Assembly: GCF_000025985.1 (NCBI RefSeq)
Contig: NC_003228.3
Span: 4,216,001 to 4,280,000, forward strand
DNA length: 64,000 bases
Direction: 5' to 3'
Source of the DNA: Bacteroides fragilis NCTC 9343
GTDB lineage: Bacteria; Bacteroidota; Bacteroidia; Bacteroidales; Bacteroidaceae
Numbering within the stretch: position 1 is the first letter of the stretch; every line of letters starts with the position of its first letter. A program made the translations under genes and the position numbers. The notes under the pieces were generated by a model. That model did not search any database. It saw only the letters and a list, made by a program, of their open reading frames with translations, and was not told where the DNA came from. Below, in pieces: positions 37,489 through 46,201 of the stretch.

Positions 37489-38826
37489 ATGATTAGTTTG
37501 AACATTGAAAAAACTTTTGGATTCATTTCCAAGGAATCGGTTTCTGCCTACGAAGCTCAGGTAAAAGCCGCACAGGAAGCGCTGGAAAACGGCACTGGTA
37601 AAGGTAACGACTTTCTGGGGTGGTTGCATCTGCCCTCTTCTATCAGTAAAGAGCACCTGGCCGACCTGAAAGCTACCGCACAAGTATTGAGAGACAATTG
37701 TGAGGTAGTGATCGTAGCCGGTATCGGAGGAAGTTACCTGGGTGCCCGTGCGGTGATCGAGGCATTGTCAAACAGCTTCACTTGGTTACAGGAAAAGAAA
37801 ACAGCACCGGTCATGATTTATGCCGGCCACAATATTGGTGAAGATTATCTGTACGAACTGACTGAGTTTCTGAAAGATAAAAAATTCGGTGTAATCAATA
37901 TCTCTAAATCCGGTACAACTACAGAGACCGCTCTGGCATTCCGCCTACTGAAGAAACAGTGTGAAGATCAACGCGGCAAAGAGATGGCAAAGAAAGTAAT
38001 CGTAGCCGTTACAGATGCCAAGAAAGGTGCGGCACGCGTTACTGCAGATAAAGAAGGATACAAATCTTTCATTATCCCTGACAATGTAGGAGGACGTTTT
38101 TCCGTGTTGACTCCGGTAGGTTTATTGCCCATTGCAGTAGCCGGATTCGATATCGAGCAACTGGTAAACGGTGCTGCCGACATGGAGAAAGCTTGTGGAG
38201 CCGATGTTCCTTTCGCAGAAAACCCTGCAGCGATTTATGCCGCTACTCGTAACGAGTTATACAAGAACGGCAAGAAGATAGAGATTCTTGTTAATTTCTG
38301 CCCGAAGCTTCACTACGTAAGCGAATGGTGGAAACAACTTTATGGAGAATCTGAAGGAAAAGATAATAAAGGTATCTTCCCGGCAGCAGTCGATTTCTCT
38401 ACAGACCTGCACTCGATGGGTCAGTGGATTCAGGAAGGTGAACGCACAATCTTCGAAACAGTGATCTCTGTAGACAAAGTGAACCATAAGTTAGAAGTAC
38501 CTTCGGATGAAGCTAACCTGGATGGCTTAAACTTCCTGGCCGGCAAGCGCGTAGACGAAGTAAACAAAATGGCCGAATTGGGAACCCAATTGGCTCACGT
38601 AGACGGAGGAGTTCCCAATATGCGTATCGTGATTCCGGAACTGAGCGAATTCAGCATCGGACAATTACTCTATTTCTTCGAAAAAGCTTGCGGTATCAGC
38701 GGCTATCTGCTGGGCGTAAATCCGTTCAACCAGCCGGGTGTAGAAGCATACAAAAAGAACATGTTTGCTTTACTGAACAAACCCGGATACGAAGAAGAAT
38801 CAAAAGCTATTCAGGCAAGACTGTAA
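37489..38826 (+). CDS. pgi: Glucose-6-phosphate isomerase
   Basis: The 445-residue enzyme interconverts glucose-6-phosphate and fructose-6-phosphate. It is the short form common in Firmicutes and Bacteroidetes. Signatures are [20 protein letters not shown], the phosphate-binding [37 protein letters not shown] and the C-terminal [18 protein letters not shown] with the catalytic Lys. A 21-bp perfect terminator stem follows. Confidence 0.97.
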   Translation: MISLNIEKTFGFISKESVSAYEAQVKAAQEALENGTGKGNDFLGWLHLPSSISKEHLADLKATAQVLRDNCEVVIVAGIGGSYLGARAVIEALSNSFTWLQEKKTAPVMIYAGHNIGEDYLYELTEFLKDKKFGVINISKSGTTTETALAFRLLKKQCEDQRGKEMAKKVIVAVTDAKKGAARVTADKEGYKSFIIPDNVGGRFSVLTPVGLLPIAVAGFDIEQLVNGAADMEKACGADVPFAENPAAIYAATRNELYKNGKKIEILVNFCPKLHYVSEWWKQLYGESEGKDNKGIFPAAVDFSTDLHSMGQWIQEGERTIFETVISVDKVNHKLEVPSDEANLDGLNFLAGKRVDEVNKMAELGTQLAHVDGGVPNMRIVIPELSEFSIGQLLYFFEKACGISGYLLGVNPFNQPGVEAYKKNMFALLNKPGYEEESKAIQARL

Positions 38827-38841
38827 GAGCCCAATAAAACA

Positions 38842-38899
38842 GGTATATAATAGAAAAGAGCGGTACTATCGGAAGTATCGCTCTTTTCTATTATATACC
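38842..38899. terminator. Strong bidirectional terminator after pgi
   Basis: A perfect 21-bp stem (38842-38862 with 38879-38899) with GC base GAGCG and AT-rich outer arms serves pgi and the convergent lipoprotein gene. Confidence 0.85.
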
Positions 38900-38910
38900 G
38901 ATCCGTCAGA

Positions 38911-39417
38911 TCAATCGTCTTGTTTATCGGAAGTTTTGATTTCCAATTCATACTTGGCCCCTTCACAATTAACAGGTTTGGAGAAAAGGTAGAATTTAAG
39001 TTTCACTCCATCTTCGGTCACTTGCTGCACCTTTGCCCTGATACCTATTTGAGTCTGAGAAACTCCATCCTTAAACCCTAACTTGCCATTATCCTTATCC
39101 GTAAACTCTTTATCATCACTGAGCGTCTCTTCCGGCAAATCATTAAAATCAATCTCCACAGCAGTCTCTTTACTACCCGGAGTTTCCTCTTTTACCAGAA
39201 ACGTATTCAACTCCTCTCCATTGCCGTCCAGTTTCAATGAAATTTCGAGTTCATCATCTACTTTGAGAGGAGGTAAGGCCTCCATTTGCCGGGTATAATC
39301 CATCTCTCCGTCATTGACGTACAGTCCCTGCATTTCGATCGTAGGACTTGGAACAGAATCTTTGCAAGCGGTAGTCAGCAAGCATAACGACAGTAAAGGG
39401 AAAAATAGTTTTTTCAT
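38911..39417 (-). CDS. Hypothetical lipoprotein
   Basis: The 168-residue protein has a lipoprotein signal with lipobox LTTAC (Cys18). The mature part is acidic and beta-rich by appearance (VDDELEISLKLDGNGEE, GIRAKVQQVTEDGVKLKFYLF) and ends in a charged DKQDD tail. No domain is recognised with certainty. It is probably anchored in a membrane facing the periplasm. It stands alone with its own promoter. Confidence 0.75.
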   Translation of the reverse strand: MKKLFFPLLSLCLLTTACKDSVPSPTIEMQGLYVNDGEMDYTRQMEALPPLKVDDELEISLKLDGNGEELNTFLVKEETPGSKETAVEIDFNDLPEETLSDDKEFTDKDNGKLGFKDGVSQTQIGIRAKVQQVTEDGVKLKFYLFSKPVNCEGAKYELEIKTSDKQDD

Positions 39418-39443
39418 GCAATCATATCACTTAATAGATTTTG

Positions 39444-39451
39444 CAAAAATA
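39444..39451 (-). promoter_or_regulatory. Promoter of the hypothetical lipoprotein gene
   Basis: CAAAAATA (TATTTTTG on the minus strand) lies 27 bp before the start codon. Confidence 0.6.
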
Positions 39452-39481
39452 CATATTCTGTTCGATTCACCAAAATAATCG

Positions 39482-39489
39482 TATCTTTG
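39482..39489 (+). promoter_or_regulatory. Promoter of the HAD phosphatase gene
   Basis: TATCTTTG lies 26 bp before the ATG at 39515. Confidence 0.6.
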
Positions 39490-39514
39490 CACTCCAAATC
39501 AATAGGTATATATC

Positions 39515-40243
39515 ATGTTTCAGGAAGCAATTGCGCAATATCTCAAGCAAAATCATTATGAATCTATCCAACTGAAATCCGTGCTTTTCGATATGGACGG
39601 CGTACTTTTCGACTCCATGCCTTATCATGCCGAAGCATGGCACAAGACCATGAAGGCCCATGGGCTGAATTTAAGTCGGGAAGAAGCTTACATGCACGAA
39701 GGCCGTACGGGGGCCGGAACTATCAACATCGTATGTCAACGTCAATTGGGACGTGACGCCACTCAAGAAGAAATAGAGAGTATTTATCTCGAAAAGAGCA
39801 TCGAATTCAACAAGCATCCCCAAGCCGAACGCATGCCGGGTGCATGGGAATTACTACAAAAAATCAAAGCGGAAGGTATCATCCCGACCGTGGTTACCGG
39901 TTCCGGACAAGCCTCACTGCTGGATAGACTCGAGCATAACTTTCCGGGAATGTTTCGTCAGGAATTGATGGTGACTGCCTTCGATGTCAAATACGGAAAG
40001 CCGAATCCGGAACCCTATCTGATGGCATTGGAAAAAGGAGGATTGAAACCTAATGAAGCTATTGTCATCGAAAATGCCCCTTTAGGTGTAGAAGCCGGAC
40101 ATAAAGCCGGAATATTCACCATTGCTGTCAACACCGGACCTCTGAACGGGGAAATACTGCTGAATGCCGGTGCCGATTTATTATTCCCTTCAATGCAAGC
40201 CTTATGTGAATCCTGGGAGAAATTAGTCCGACTCCTACATTAA
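39515..40243 (+). CDS. HAD superfamily hydrolase, beta-phosphoglucomutase-like
   Basis: The 242-residue protein has the four HAD motifs: FDMDGVLFDSM (nucleophile Asp, about 27), VVTGSG (Thr/Ser), GKPNPEPYLMAL (Lys) and VIENAPLGVEAG (acidic). A helical cap (about 35-105) places it with the phosphoglucomutase/phosphatase subgroup acting on small sugar phosphates. A 20-residue extension precedes the first motif. The substrate is unknown. Confidence 0.88.
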   Translation: MFQEAIAQYLKQNHYESIQLKSVLFDMDGVLFDSMPYHAEAWHKTMKAHGLNLSREEAYMHEGRTGAGTINIVCQRQLGRDATQEEIESIYLEKSIEFNKHPQAERMPGAWELLQKIKAEGIIPTVVTGSGQASLLDRLEHNFPGMFRQELMVTAFDVKYGKPNPEPYLMALEKGGLKPNEAIVIENAPLGVEAGHKAGIFTIAVNTGPLNGEILLNAGADLLFPSMQALCESWEKLVRLLH

Positions 40244-40260
40244 TTGGCCAATAAAACTAA

Positions 40261-40292
40261 AATGGCTGATAATTGTTTAATTATCAGCCATT
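40261..40292. terminator. Terminator shared by HAD gene and tRNA-Arg
   Basis: A perfect 14-bp stem AATGGCTGATAATT / AATTATCAGCCATT has a GTTT loop and is followed by TTTCTTT on the + strand. Confidence 0.8.
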
Positions 40293-40297
40293 TCTTT

Positions 40298-40370
40298 GTA
40301 CTCCCGAAGGGAATCAAACCCTTATCTTAGGTACCGGAAACCTACATTCTATTCGTTGAACTACAGGAGC
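40298..40370 (-). tRNA. tRNA-Arg (CCG)
   Basis: The minus strand folds as a full cloverleaf. Acceptor is GCTCCTG / CGGGAGT (two G-U pairs), D stem GTTC / GAAT, anticodon stem TAGGT / ACCTA with loop TTCCGGT (anticodon CCG), a 4-nt variable loop, and T stem AAGGG / CCCTT. CCA is not encoded. It reads Arg CGG codons. Two near-universal bases are changed together: the D loop AACGAATA has A at position 19 instead of G, and the T loop TTTGATT has U at 56 instead of C, which would give an A19-U56 elbow pair. Confidence 0.93.
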
Positions 40371-40388
40371 ATTGTTTTTATGCGACGA

Positions 40389-40396
40389 CAAAAGTA
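40389..40396 (-). promoter_or_regulatory. Promoter of tRNA-Arg
   Basis: CAAAAGTA (TACTTTTG on the minus strand) lies 18 bp before the mature tRNA 5' end. Confidence 0.55.
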
Positions 40397-40556
40397 TAAA
40401 AAATCTTCGCATTTTCCTAATGATTCACCTTTTTTTGTAGTATTCATCTACCGAACGCTATATTATCAAATATTATTTTGCAACTCTTATGCTATATAAA
40501 ACGATCAATTTGATAACATTTTAGCCTATTGTTCATACAGATATAGATATTATTCA

Positions 40557-40564
40557 TATCTTTG
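40557..40564 (+). promoter_or_regulatory. Promoter of asnA-ung
   Basis: TATCTTTG lies 25 bp before the asnA ATG. No clear -33 box is seen. Confidence 0.55.
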
Positions 40565-40589
40565 CCGACAAATAACAATCAATAAACCT

Positions 40590-41627
40590 ATGAGTTACCT
40601 AATAAAACCTCAGAATTATAAACCTTTGCTTGACCTGAAACAGACAGAACTGGGCATCAAACAAATTAAAGAGTTCTTCCAGCTGAATCTTTCTTCGGAG
40701 CTGCGTCTACGCCGTGTCACAGCCCCACTCTTCGTACTCAAAGGAATGGGTATCAATGATGACCTGAACGGTATAGAACGTCCTGTCTCATTTCCCATCA
40801 AGGACCTGGGCGATGCACAAGCGGAAGTAGTACACTCACTCGCTAAATGGAAGCGCCTGACCTTGGCAGATTATCACATTGAACCGGGTTATGGTATTTA
40901 TACGGACATGAATGCCATCCGCTCGGACGAAGAACTGGGCAATCTGCATTCACTTTATGTAGACCAGTGGGACTGGGAACGGGTAATTACTGCCGAAGAC
41001 CGTAATGCCGACTTCTTAAAAGAGATCGTAAACCGCATTTATGCCGCTATGATCCGTACGGAATATATGGTGTACGAAATGTACCCGCAAATCAAACCTT
41101 GCCTGCCACAGAAGTTGCACTTTATCCATTCGGAAGAATTACGCCAGTTGTATCCCGATATGGAACCTAAATGCCGCGAACATGCCATCTGTAAAAAGTA
41201 TGGAGCCGTATTTATCATCGGCATCGGTTGCAAGCTGAGTGATGGCAAGAAACATGACGGACGCGCCCCGGACTATGACGACTATACCAGCAAAGGGTTG
41301 AACGACCTACCCGGACTGAATGGTGACCTGTTGCTCTGGGACGATGTGCTGCAACGCTCCATTGAGTTGTCCTCAATGGGTATCCGTGTAGACAAAGAGG
41401 CTCTTTTACGCCAGGTGAAGCAAGAGAATCAGGAACAAAGACTGGAACTCTATTTCCATAAAAGATTATTGAATGATACGCTTCCACTCTCTATCGGCGG
41501 CGGTATCGGACAATCACGCTTGTGCATGTTCTACTTACGCAAAGCTCATATCGGCGAGATTCAGGCAAGTATCTGGCCAGAAGAAATGCGTCGTGAATGT
41601 ACAGCCCTTAATATACACCTTATTTAA
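40590..41627 (+). CDS. asnA: Aspartate--ammonia ligase (asparagine synthetase A)
   Basis: The 345-residue enzyme makes asparagine from aspartate, ammonia and ATP, and is related to class II aspartyl-tRNA synthetases. Visible motifs are LRRVTAPLFVLKGMGINDDLNG near the N-terminus, KWKRLTLADYHIEPGYGIYTDMNAIR, VDQWDWERVI, and the C-terminal SIGGGIGQSRLCMFYL. Length is normal. ung follows after 6 nt and is co-transcribed. Confidence 0.97.
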   Translation: MSYLIKPQNYKPLLDLKQTELGIKQIKEFFQLNLSSELRLRRVTAPLFVLKGMGINDDLNGIERPVSFPIKDLGDAQAEVVHSLAKWKRLTLADYHIEPGYGIYTDMNAIRSDEELGNLHSLYVDQWDWERVITAEDRNADFLKEIVNRIYAAMIRTEYMVYEMYPQIKPCLPQKLHFIHSEELRQLYPDMEPKCREHAICKKYGAVFIIGIGCKLSDGKKHDGRAPDYDDYTSKGLNDLPGLNGDLLLWDDVLQRSIELSSMGIRVDKEALLRQVKQENQEQRLELYFHKRLLNDTLPLSIGGGIGQSRLCMFYLRKAHIGEIQASIWPEEMRRECTALNIHLI

Positions 41628-41633
41628 TAGCCT

Positions 41634-42296
41634 ATGAACGTACAAATAGAAGAGAGCTGGAAAACTCATTTAGAACCAGAATTTGAGAAGGATTATTTCC
41701 GCACACTGACTGAATTTGTCAGAAGTGAATATAGCCAGTATCAGATCTTTCCTCCGGGAAAGTTGATATTCAATGCATTCAATTTATGTCCGTTTGATAA
41801 AGTAAAAGTAGTCATTATCGGTCAGGACCCCTACCATGGTCCCGGTCAGGCACACGGCCTTTGTTTCTCGGTGAATGACGGAGTAGCCTTTCCACCTTCT
41901 CTGGTGAACATTTTCAAAGAAATAAAAGAAGATATCGGCACGCCAGCCCCGTCCACCGGTAACCTGACAAGATGGGCTGAACAGGGTGTCCTGTTGCTGA
42001 ACGCCACCCTGACAGTACGCGCCCACCAGGCCGGTTCACACCAACGTCGCGGTTGGGAAGAGTTTACAGATGCTGCCATCCGTGTCCTGGCCGAAGAAAG
42101 AGAAAATCTGGTATTCATCCTTTGGGGAAGTTATGCACAAAAGAAAGGTGCCTTCATTGACCGTAACAAGCATTTGGTACTCAGTTCGGCACATCCTTCT
42201 CCCCTCTCTGCCTACAATGGCTTCTTTGGGAATAAGCATTTCAGTAAAACAAACGAATACCTGAAAGCCCATGGAAAAACAGAAATAAACTGGTAA
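41634..42296 (+). CDS. ung: Uracil-DNA glycosylase, family 1
   Basis: The 220-residue repair enzyme removes uracil from DNA. It has the water-activating motif [13 protein letters not shown] with Asp65, the uracil-pocket segment [10 protein letters not shown], and the DNA-intercalating loop [11 protein letters not shown] with His187. Length and motifs are standard. A 24-bp perfect hairpin ends the operon. Confidence 0.97.
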   Translation: MNVQIEESWKTHLEPEFEKDYFRTLTEFVRSEYSQYQIFPPGKLIFNAFNLCPFDKVKVVIIGQDPYHGPGQAHGLCFSVNDGVAFPPSLVNIFKEIKEDIGTPAPSTGNLTRWAEQGVLLLNATLTVRAHQAGSHQRRGWEEFTDAAIRVLAEERENLVFILWGSYAQKKGAFIDRNKHLVLSSAHPSPLSAYNGFFGNKHFSKTNEYLKAHGKTEINW

Positions 42297-42321
42297 ACAG
42301 AGCAAACTATCAAACGATAGT

Positions 42322-42383
42322 CGATAAACAGCCGGCAATTTATGCTATAGAAATTTTAAGCATAAATTGCCGGCTGTTTATCG
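42322..42383. terminator. Very long perfect hairpin between ung and lptD
   Basis: A 24-bp perfect stem (42322-42345 with 42360-42383) contains the GC core AGCCGGC. It serves as terminator for two convergent genes. Confidence 0.85.
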
Positions 42384-42399
42384 TTCGTCCATCAGATAT

Positions 42400-45138
42400 T
42401 TAATACCACTGAATATTACTTTGAGTCTGACTTCTCTTATCCCACTTCAAGTCACGCAGGATACTTGCCGTAGCCCGAATCGTAAAATTATAATAGCGAT
42501 AACGGCCGAAAGGCGAAATACTGGCAGACATATTGAAACAATGCAAATCACGTGTAATCGTGCAAGAAGTCTGAGTGATCTCCTTTGCCTCGAAATCATA
42601 TCCGGAATTGAATGTAAACGACCAATTATTGGAAATCTTCAGGTTACCCGACATGTTGATATTTTGCGTATACTTAAACGGATAACGCATCGTATTACGA
42701 TTGATCGGCTTACTGCGATCCTCGGAAATACGGAACGAATAGTTCACATTCAGCGACCATGGCATCTTAAATACCTGATAACCGTCACGATCCGCCTGTG
42801 CTTTTTCTACCCTCTTCTCAGTAACCGCTTCGTCACCGGTAGAATTTCCTTTTTCTTCGTCGACACCGTCCTTTTTCTTCTTTTGATCGTTATCCTTATC
42901 TTTCCCGAACAACTTCTTCCAGGTATCATTATTGAATGTATAGTTGATGGAAGATCCCCATCCCTGGAAACGCCCGAAGCGGCCATAAGACCATTCGGTG
43001 CGGTCACCCACTATTACATTACCCGACTTATCGAATGTATAGGCATAGGTTGCGAATACCGCGTTCATATTCAGCGTATAGTTATTAAACTTCTTGAACT
43101 TCATACGCAAACGCATATTCAGGTTACTCCATGGTTGCTTCTTTGCAGCCATATTATAAGAAAGATTGAAACCGATTTCATCAATCAAACTGACTTTCAC
43201 AAGAGAGTCTTTCTTGTTACGGTATTTCATCTCCAAGTTGTTCGACACATCAAAACTAACCGTTCCGGACTTTTCACGCGGAGCTGTACCAAACTGCTGA
43301 CTGGAATAAGGCGAGTAATACTGATCATTACCGTCTGCATCACGATAATATTCCCAGAATTGCCCGAAACTTGGAGAGCCATTCAATGAAATCTGCGGGG
43401 TAAAGACATGGCGAATCTGTATCTCTTTTTTCTTCATAAACAGCGGCTGGTACATACCATACATCTTGGTACTTAAAGCCAGGCTGGCCGAATAGTTGAA
43501 CACCCGATAGAATCCATGAATCGTATCGCCGGGGTGTGTATCCCATTTCTGGGTAGTTTCGTCATAGCTCTTCATCACCTTACGGGTATACCAACGTTCA
43601 GTGTAATTAAATGAAGGTACCACCTGCAAATACTTGAAAAGAGTGAAAGTTGCCTGTACCGGGATGTTATGCTGCATTGCATTCTCCCATTCCCTGAAAC
43701 CGGCTTTAAACAAACGGTCGTCTTTTGTCTTCAGGCTGTTGGTCAAACGTCCCGAATAACGCAATGAGATCTTTTCGTACCAACGCTCCTCACCTACCGC
43801 ACGTTTACGCTTAAAAGGGAAAATAGTACTCAGAGTAATATTCAAGTCAGGCAGGGTGACAGCAATAGAAGAGTCACGCATGGTTTGCGCTATGTTGAAA
43901 GTACCCGCGAGTGTCAGCTTCTGATCCGGGAAACTACGAGAGTAGCTTACACTCGAAGTTTTTGTATTCTGGGTCATCAACTGAGAATTATAGAGGTTGT
44001 TGATATTGGTACGTTCGTAACTACTGGTAGCGAAGTTTACACTTGCCGAGAAAGTGCTGTTGGGACTCGCCTTCTGGTCTTGCCGGTGATTCCACACAAT
44101 CTTGAAGTCTTTAGCAACCGAATAGTCCGGCATACCTTTATCCCCAAGTTTGGTTACCTGATAGCCGGCCTGTAACGAGCCGGAATATTTATAACGCTTG
44201 TTATAATTGGTTTCCATATTGGCGGCCCATGAACCTTTGGTAAAAATATCGGCAGTCAGCTTGAGGTCCATCAGATCACTGACAGCAAAATAGTAACCAC
44301 CACCGGTCAAACCGAAACCACGGCTGGAGTCATCCATATAACTCGGCATGACAAAGCCCGAAGAATAGCTGCTGGAAAACGGAAAGAAGAAAAACGGTAC
44401 GGCCAAAGGCAACGGTACATCTTCCACTACCAGATAAGCAGGCCCCGTTACCACATTTTTCTTAGGACGGACCTTGGCTTTGGTCAACTGCATATAGAAG
44501 TGCGGATGATCGTGGTGGTCGCAGGTCGTATATCGTCCATTCTCCATGAACAGTTCATCGTTTGCGCCTTTCTTCGCATTGTTACCTACCACGTAGCCTT
44601 CCCCCTGCTGGGTAACGACGTTATTGATAAATCCTTTTTTACTCTTGAAGTTATACCGGATAGCCTTCGTTTCATAAGGAGTCTCTCCATCCTTAAACAC
44701 CGGTTTCCCCTTCTCCACTCCCACAGAGTCGATCACTCCACGGGCATAGACCGTACTGCTGTCCATGTTCATGGTGATAATTTCGGCTCCCAGTTCGATG
44801 TTCTCGTAGTTCACCTTTCCATCTCCATACAAATGGGCAAATCCTCCTTGTGTAAAGACAATAGAGTCATTGGCAGAATATACAACGGGAGCGTCCAGGG
44901 GTTGTTTCTTTTTCTTCACCGATTCCGCCGACAATGTATCGGCCTTCAATACATTGGCTTTCAATGTATCGTTTTTCAGTGTGTCGACTCTCAGTGAATC
45001 GTTCTTAGGGGGTGAATAGACCACCGGCCCTTTCAACTCCCTGACACGGCGACGCTGAGCCATAGCTTCGTACGGAAGCATCAGGAGGATCAACAGTAGT
45101 ATGGATGATATTATCGTATTTGCTTTCAATGGCGTCAT
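42400..45138 (-). CDS. lptD: LPS-assembly protein LptD-like outer-membrane protein
   Basis: The 912-residue protein has a signal peptide (about 1-28, ending AMAQ). A short Lys/Asp-rich segment with imperfect repeats (SLRVDTLKNDTLKANVLKADTL, about 48-70) follows, then an OstA-like beta-jellyroll (about 90-210, VYARGVIDSVGVEKGKP) and a large barrel (about 220-912; LPLAVPFFFFPFSSSYSSGFVMPSY is typical for the domain). It would insert lipopolysaccharide or lipooligosaccharide into the outer leaflet. A low-complexity linker (KDKDNDQKKKKDGVDEEK) lies in a barrel loop near 755-790. It is a single gene with its own promoter. Confidence 0.9.
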   Translation of the reverse strand: MTPLKANTIISSILLLILLMLPYEAMAQRRRVRELKGPVVYSPPKNDSLRVDTLKNDTLKANVLKADTLSAESVKKKKQPLDAPVVYSANDSIVFTQGGFAHLYGDGKVNYENIELGAEIITMNMDSSTVYARGVIDSVGVEKGKPVFKDGETPYETKAIRYNFKSKKGFINNVVTQQGEGYVVGNNAKKGANDELFMENGRYTTCDHHDHPHFYMQLTKAKVRPKKNVVTGPAYLVVEDVPLPLAVPFFFFPFSSSYSSGFVMPSYMDDSSRGFGLTGGGYYFAVSDLMDLKLTADIFTKGSWAANMETNYNKRYKYSGSLQAGYQVTKLGDKGMPDYSVAKDFKIVWNHRQDQKASPNSTFSASVNFATSSYERTNINNLYNSQLMTQNTKTSSVSYSRSFPDQKLTLAGTFNIAQTMRDSSIAVTLPDLNITLSTIFPFKRKRAVGEERWYEKISLRYSGRLTNSLKTKDDRLFKAGFREWENAMQHNIPVQATFTLFKYLQVVPSFNYTERWYTRKVMKSYDETTQKWDTHPGDTIHGFYRVFNYSASLALSTKMYGMYQPLFMKKKEIQIRHVFTPQISLNGSPSFGQFWEYYRDADGNDQYYSPYSSQQFGTAPREKSGTVSFDVSNNLEMKYRNKKDSLVKVSLIDEIGFNLSYNMAAKKQPWSNLNMRLRMKFKKFNNYTLNMNAVFATYAYTFDKSGNVIVGDRTEWSYGRFGRFQGWGSSINYTFNNDTWKKLFGKDKDNDQKKKKDGVDEEKGNSTGDEAVTEKRVEKAQADRDGYQVFKMPWSLNVNYSFRISEDRSKPINRNTMRYPFKYTQNINMSGNLKISNNWSFTFNSGYDFEAKEITQTSCTITRDLHCFNMSASISPFGRYRYYNFTIRATASILRDLKWDKRSQTQSNIQWY

Positions 45139-45166
45139 TAACTAATAGAGTTTACGCTTGAAGGGG

Positions 45167-45174
45167 CAAAAGTA
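45167..45174 (-). promoter_or_regulatory. Promoter of lptD
   Basis: CAAAAGTA (TACTTTTG on the minus strand) lies 29 bp before the lptD start. Confidence 0.6.
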
Positions 45175-45229
45175 CACAATCTTCACCAAATATACTTGAG
45201 AATCTTCATTTTTAATTCTTTTTTAGGCA

Positions 45230-45766
45230 CTAAAGAAATAGCTTACACCAATTGTTAAAACGTTGCAAACCTTCATCTCCATACTTGGCGATGCTCTTAC
45301 GAGCCCCCTCCACAGTTTTCTCACGGTCGAGATGGGTTTTCGAAAAAAACTTGTCGGCAAAGCAAATCACTTGTTCTTCCATACTCACCGGCAACATTTC
45401 GCGATGGGGGACAGGAAGTTTTTGATCCATAATATCTTTCAGTGAAAGTCCCGCCCCGGTATGCCGTTCACAGACTAATGCGTGTCGAGGGAAACCTTCC
45501 TTACGGACAAGCCCGGCTCCGAGATATCCATGACAAATGTAAGGTTCCGTCCCAAAACATTGAATACCCGGAGCATGTGTCAGGAAGATACCAATATCAT
45601 GCAGCATGGCGGCTTCTTCCAGAAAGACAGTATCCAGATTCAGTTCCGGATGTTTTCCGGCGATCCATAGAGCTTTATCAGCCACCGACCGGCTATGCAC
45701 GTTCAAAATATGTTTCAGTTCATTATCCTGAGGATAATATTTGTCTATCAAATCAAGCACTTTCAT
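45230..45766 (-). CDS. HD domain-containing phosphohydrolase
   Basis: The 178-residue protein has the HD metal-site set: His24 in ILNVHSRSV, the His-Asp pair in AAMLHDIGIFLTHAPGI and the later Asp in VICFADKFFSKTH. Such proteins hydrolyse nucleotides or phosphate esters. The substrate is unknown. A structured RNA of about 280 nt lies immediately upstream on the same strand and could be either its leader or an independent RNA. Confidence 0.85.
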   Translation of the reverse strand: MKVLDLIDKYYPQDNELKHILNVHSRSVADKALWIAGKHPELNLDTVFLEEAAMLHDIGIFLTHAPGIQCFGTEPYICHGYLGAGLVRKEGFPRHALVCERHTGAGLSLKDIMDQKLPVPHREMLPVSMEEQVICFADKFFSKTHLDREKTVEGARKSIAKYGDEGLQRFNNWCKLFL

Positions 45767-45786
45767 ATTCTATTATTCATTAATTC

Positions 45787-46065
45787 AAAAACCACTTGCC
45801 ATTGGTTTCCGGAATGGAACCCCTTCATAAGCCAAGTGTGTTCGATTGGTTTCTTAAGCACATTTCTTTCCTTCTTTACCCCTCTTTCCCGGCCTTGTTT
45901 AGTGGGCCCGGGTTCATGTACCCATCAGCTCGGATACCCGAACCCGCTGATGAACAAGTCAAAAGTCGTTAATACTCCCATTCAGGCTTATCCAAGAGGG
46001 CAAACCGGCTAAACAAATTAACTTCTCCCACATAGAAAACAAGTCATGAATGAGGAAGGTTCCTG
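45787..46065 (-). ncRNA. Candidate structured non-coding RNA (possibly 6S RNA or a leader)
   Basis: The minus strand has a consensus -7 box at 46073-46080 and a terminator-like hairpin (45799-45817, CCATT / AATGG) followed by a U5 run at 45787-45791. The predicted ends pair: GGAACC at 46058-46063 with GGUUCC at 45816-45821, then UUCAUGA at 46044-46050 with UUAUGAA at 45824-45830. Inside is a CATCAGC / GCTGATG hairpin (45923-45929 with 45946-45952) capped by TCGG / CCGA. No frame in it looks coding. Closed terminal helix, size and lone promoter suggest a 6S-type RNA, but no signature sequence was recognised. A regulatory leader of the HD gene is the alternative. Confidence 0.55.
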
Positions 46066-46072
46066 CCAAAGG

Positions 46073-46080
46073 CAAAGATA
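46073..46080 (-). promoter_or_regulatory. Promoter of the candidate ncRNA
   Basis: CAAAGATA (TATCTTTG on the minus strand) is placed about 10 bp before the first helix strand of the RNA. Confidence 0.6.
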
Positions 46081-46127
46081 ACAACTGTTTTTTAATACGG
46101 AATGAAGATAATCAAAAGAATTGATTG

Positions 46128-46135
46128 TATATTTG
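46128..46135 (+). promoter_or_regulatory. Promoter of the GH20 gene
   Basis: TATATTTG lies 66 bp before the ATG and is divergent from the ncRNA promoter. Confidence 0.6.
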
Positions 46136-46201
46136 TGCATTTCATAGTAACCCGGAAAACGGATCTGATATCATATTAAAAACAATCCAATATTTATTCC
46201 T

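Noticed and set aside
42367..43389. 340-codon frame antisense to lptD
   Set aside because: It overlaps the lptD barrel coding region, is rich in Ile, Arg and Thr without domain features, and begins inside a terminator.
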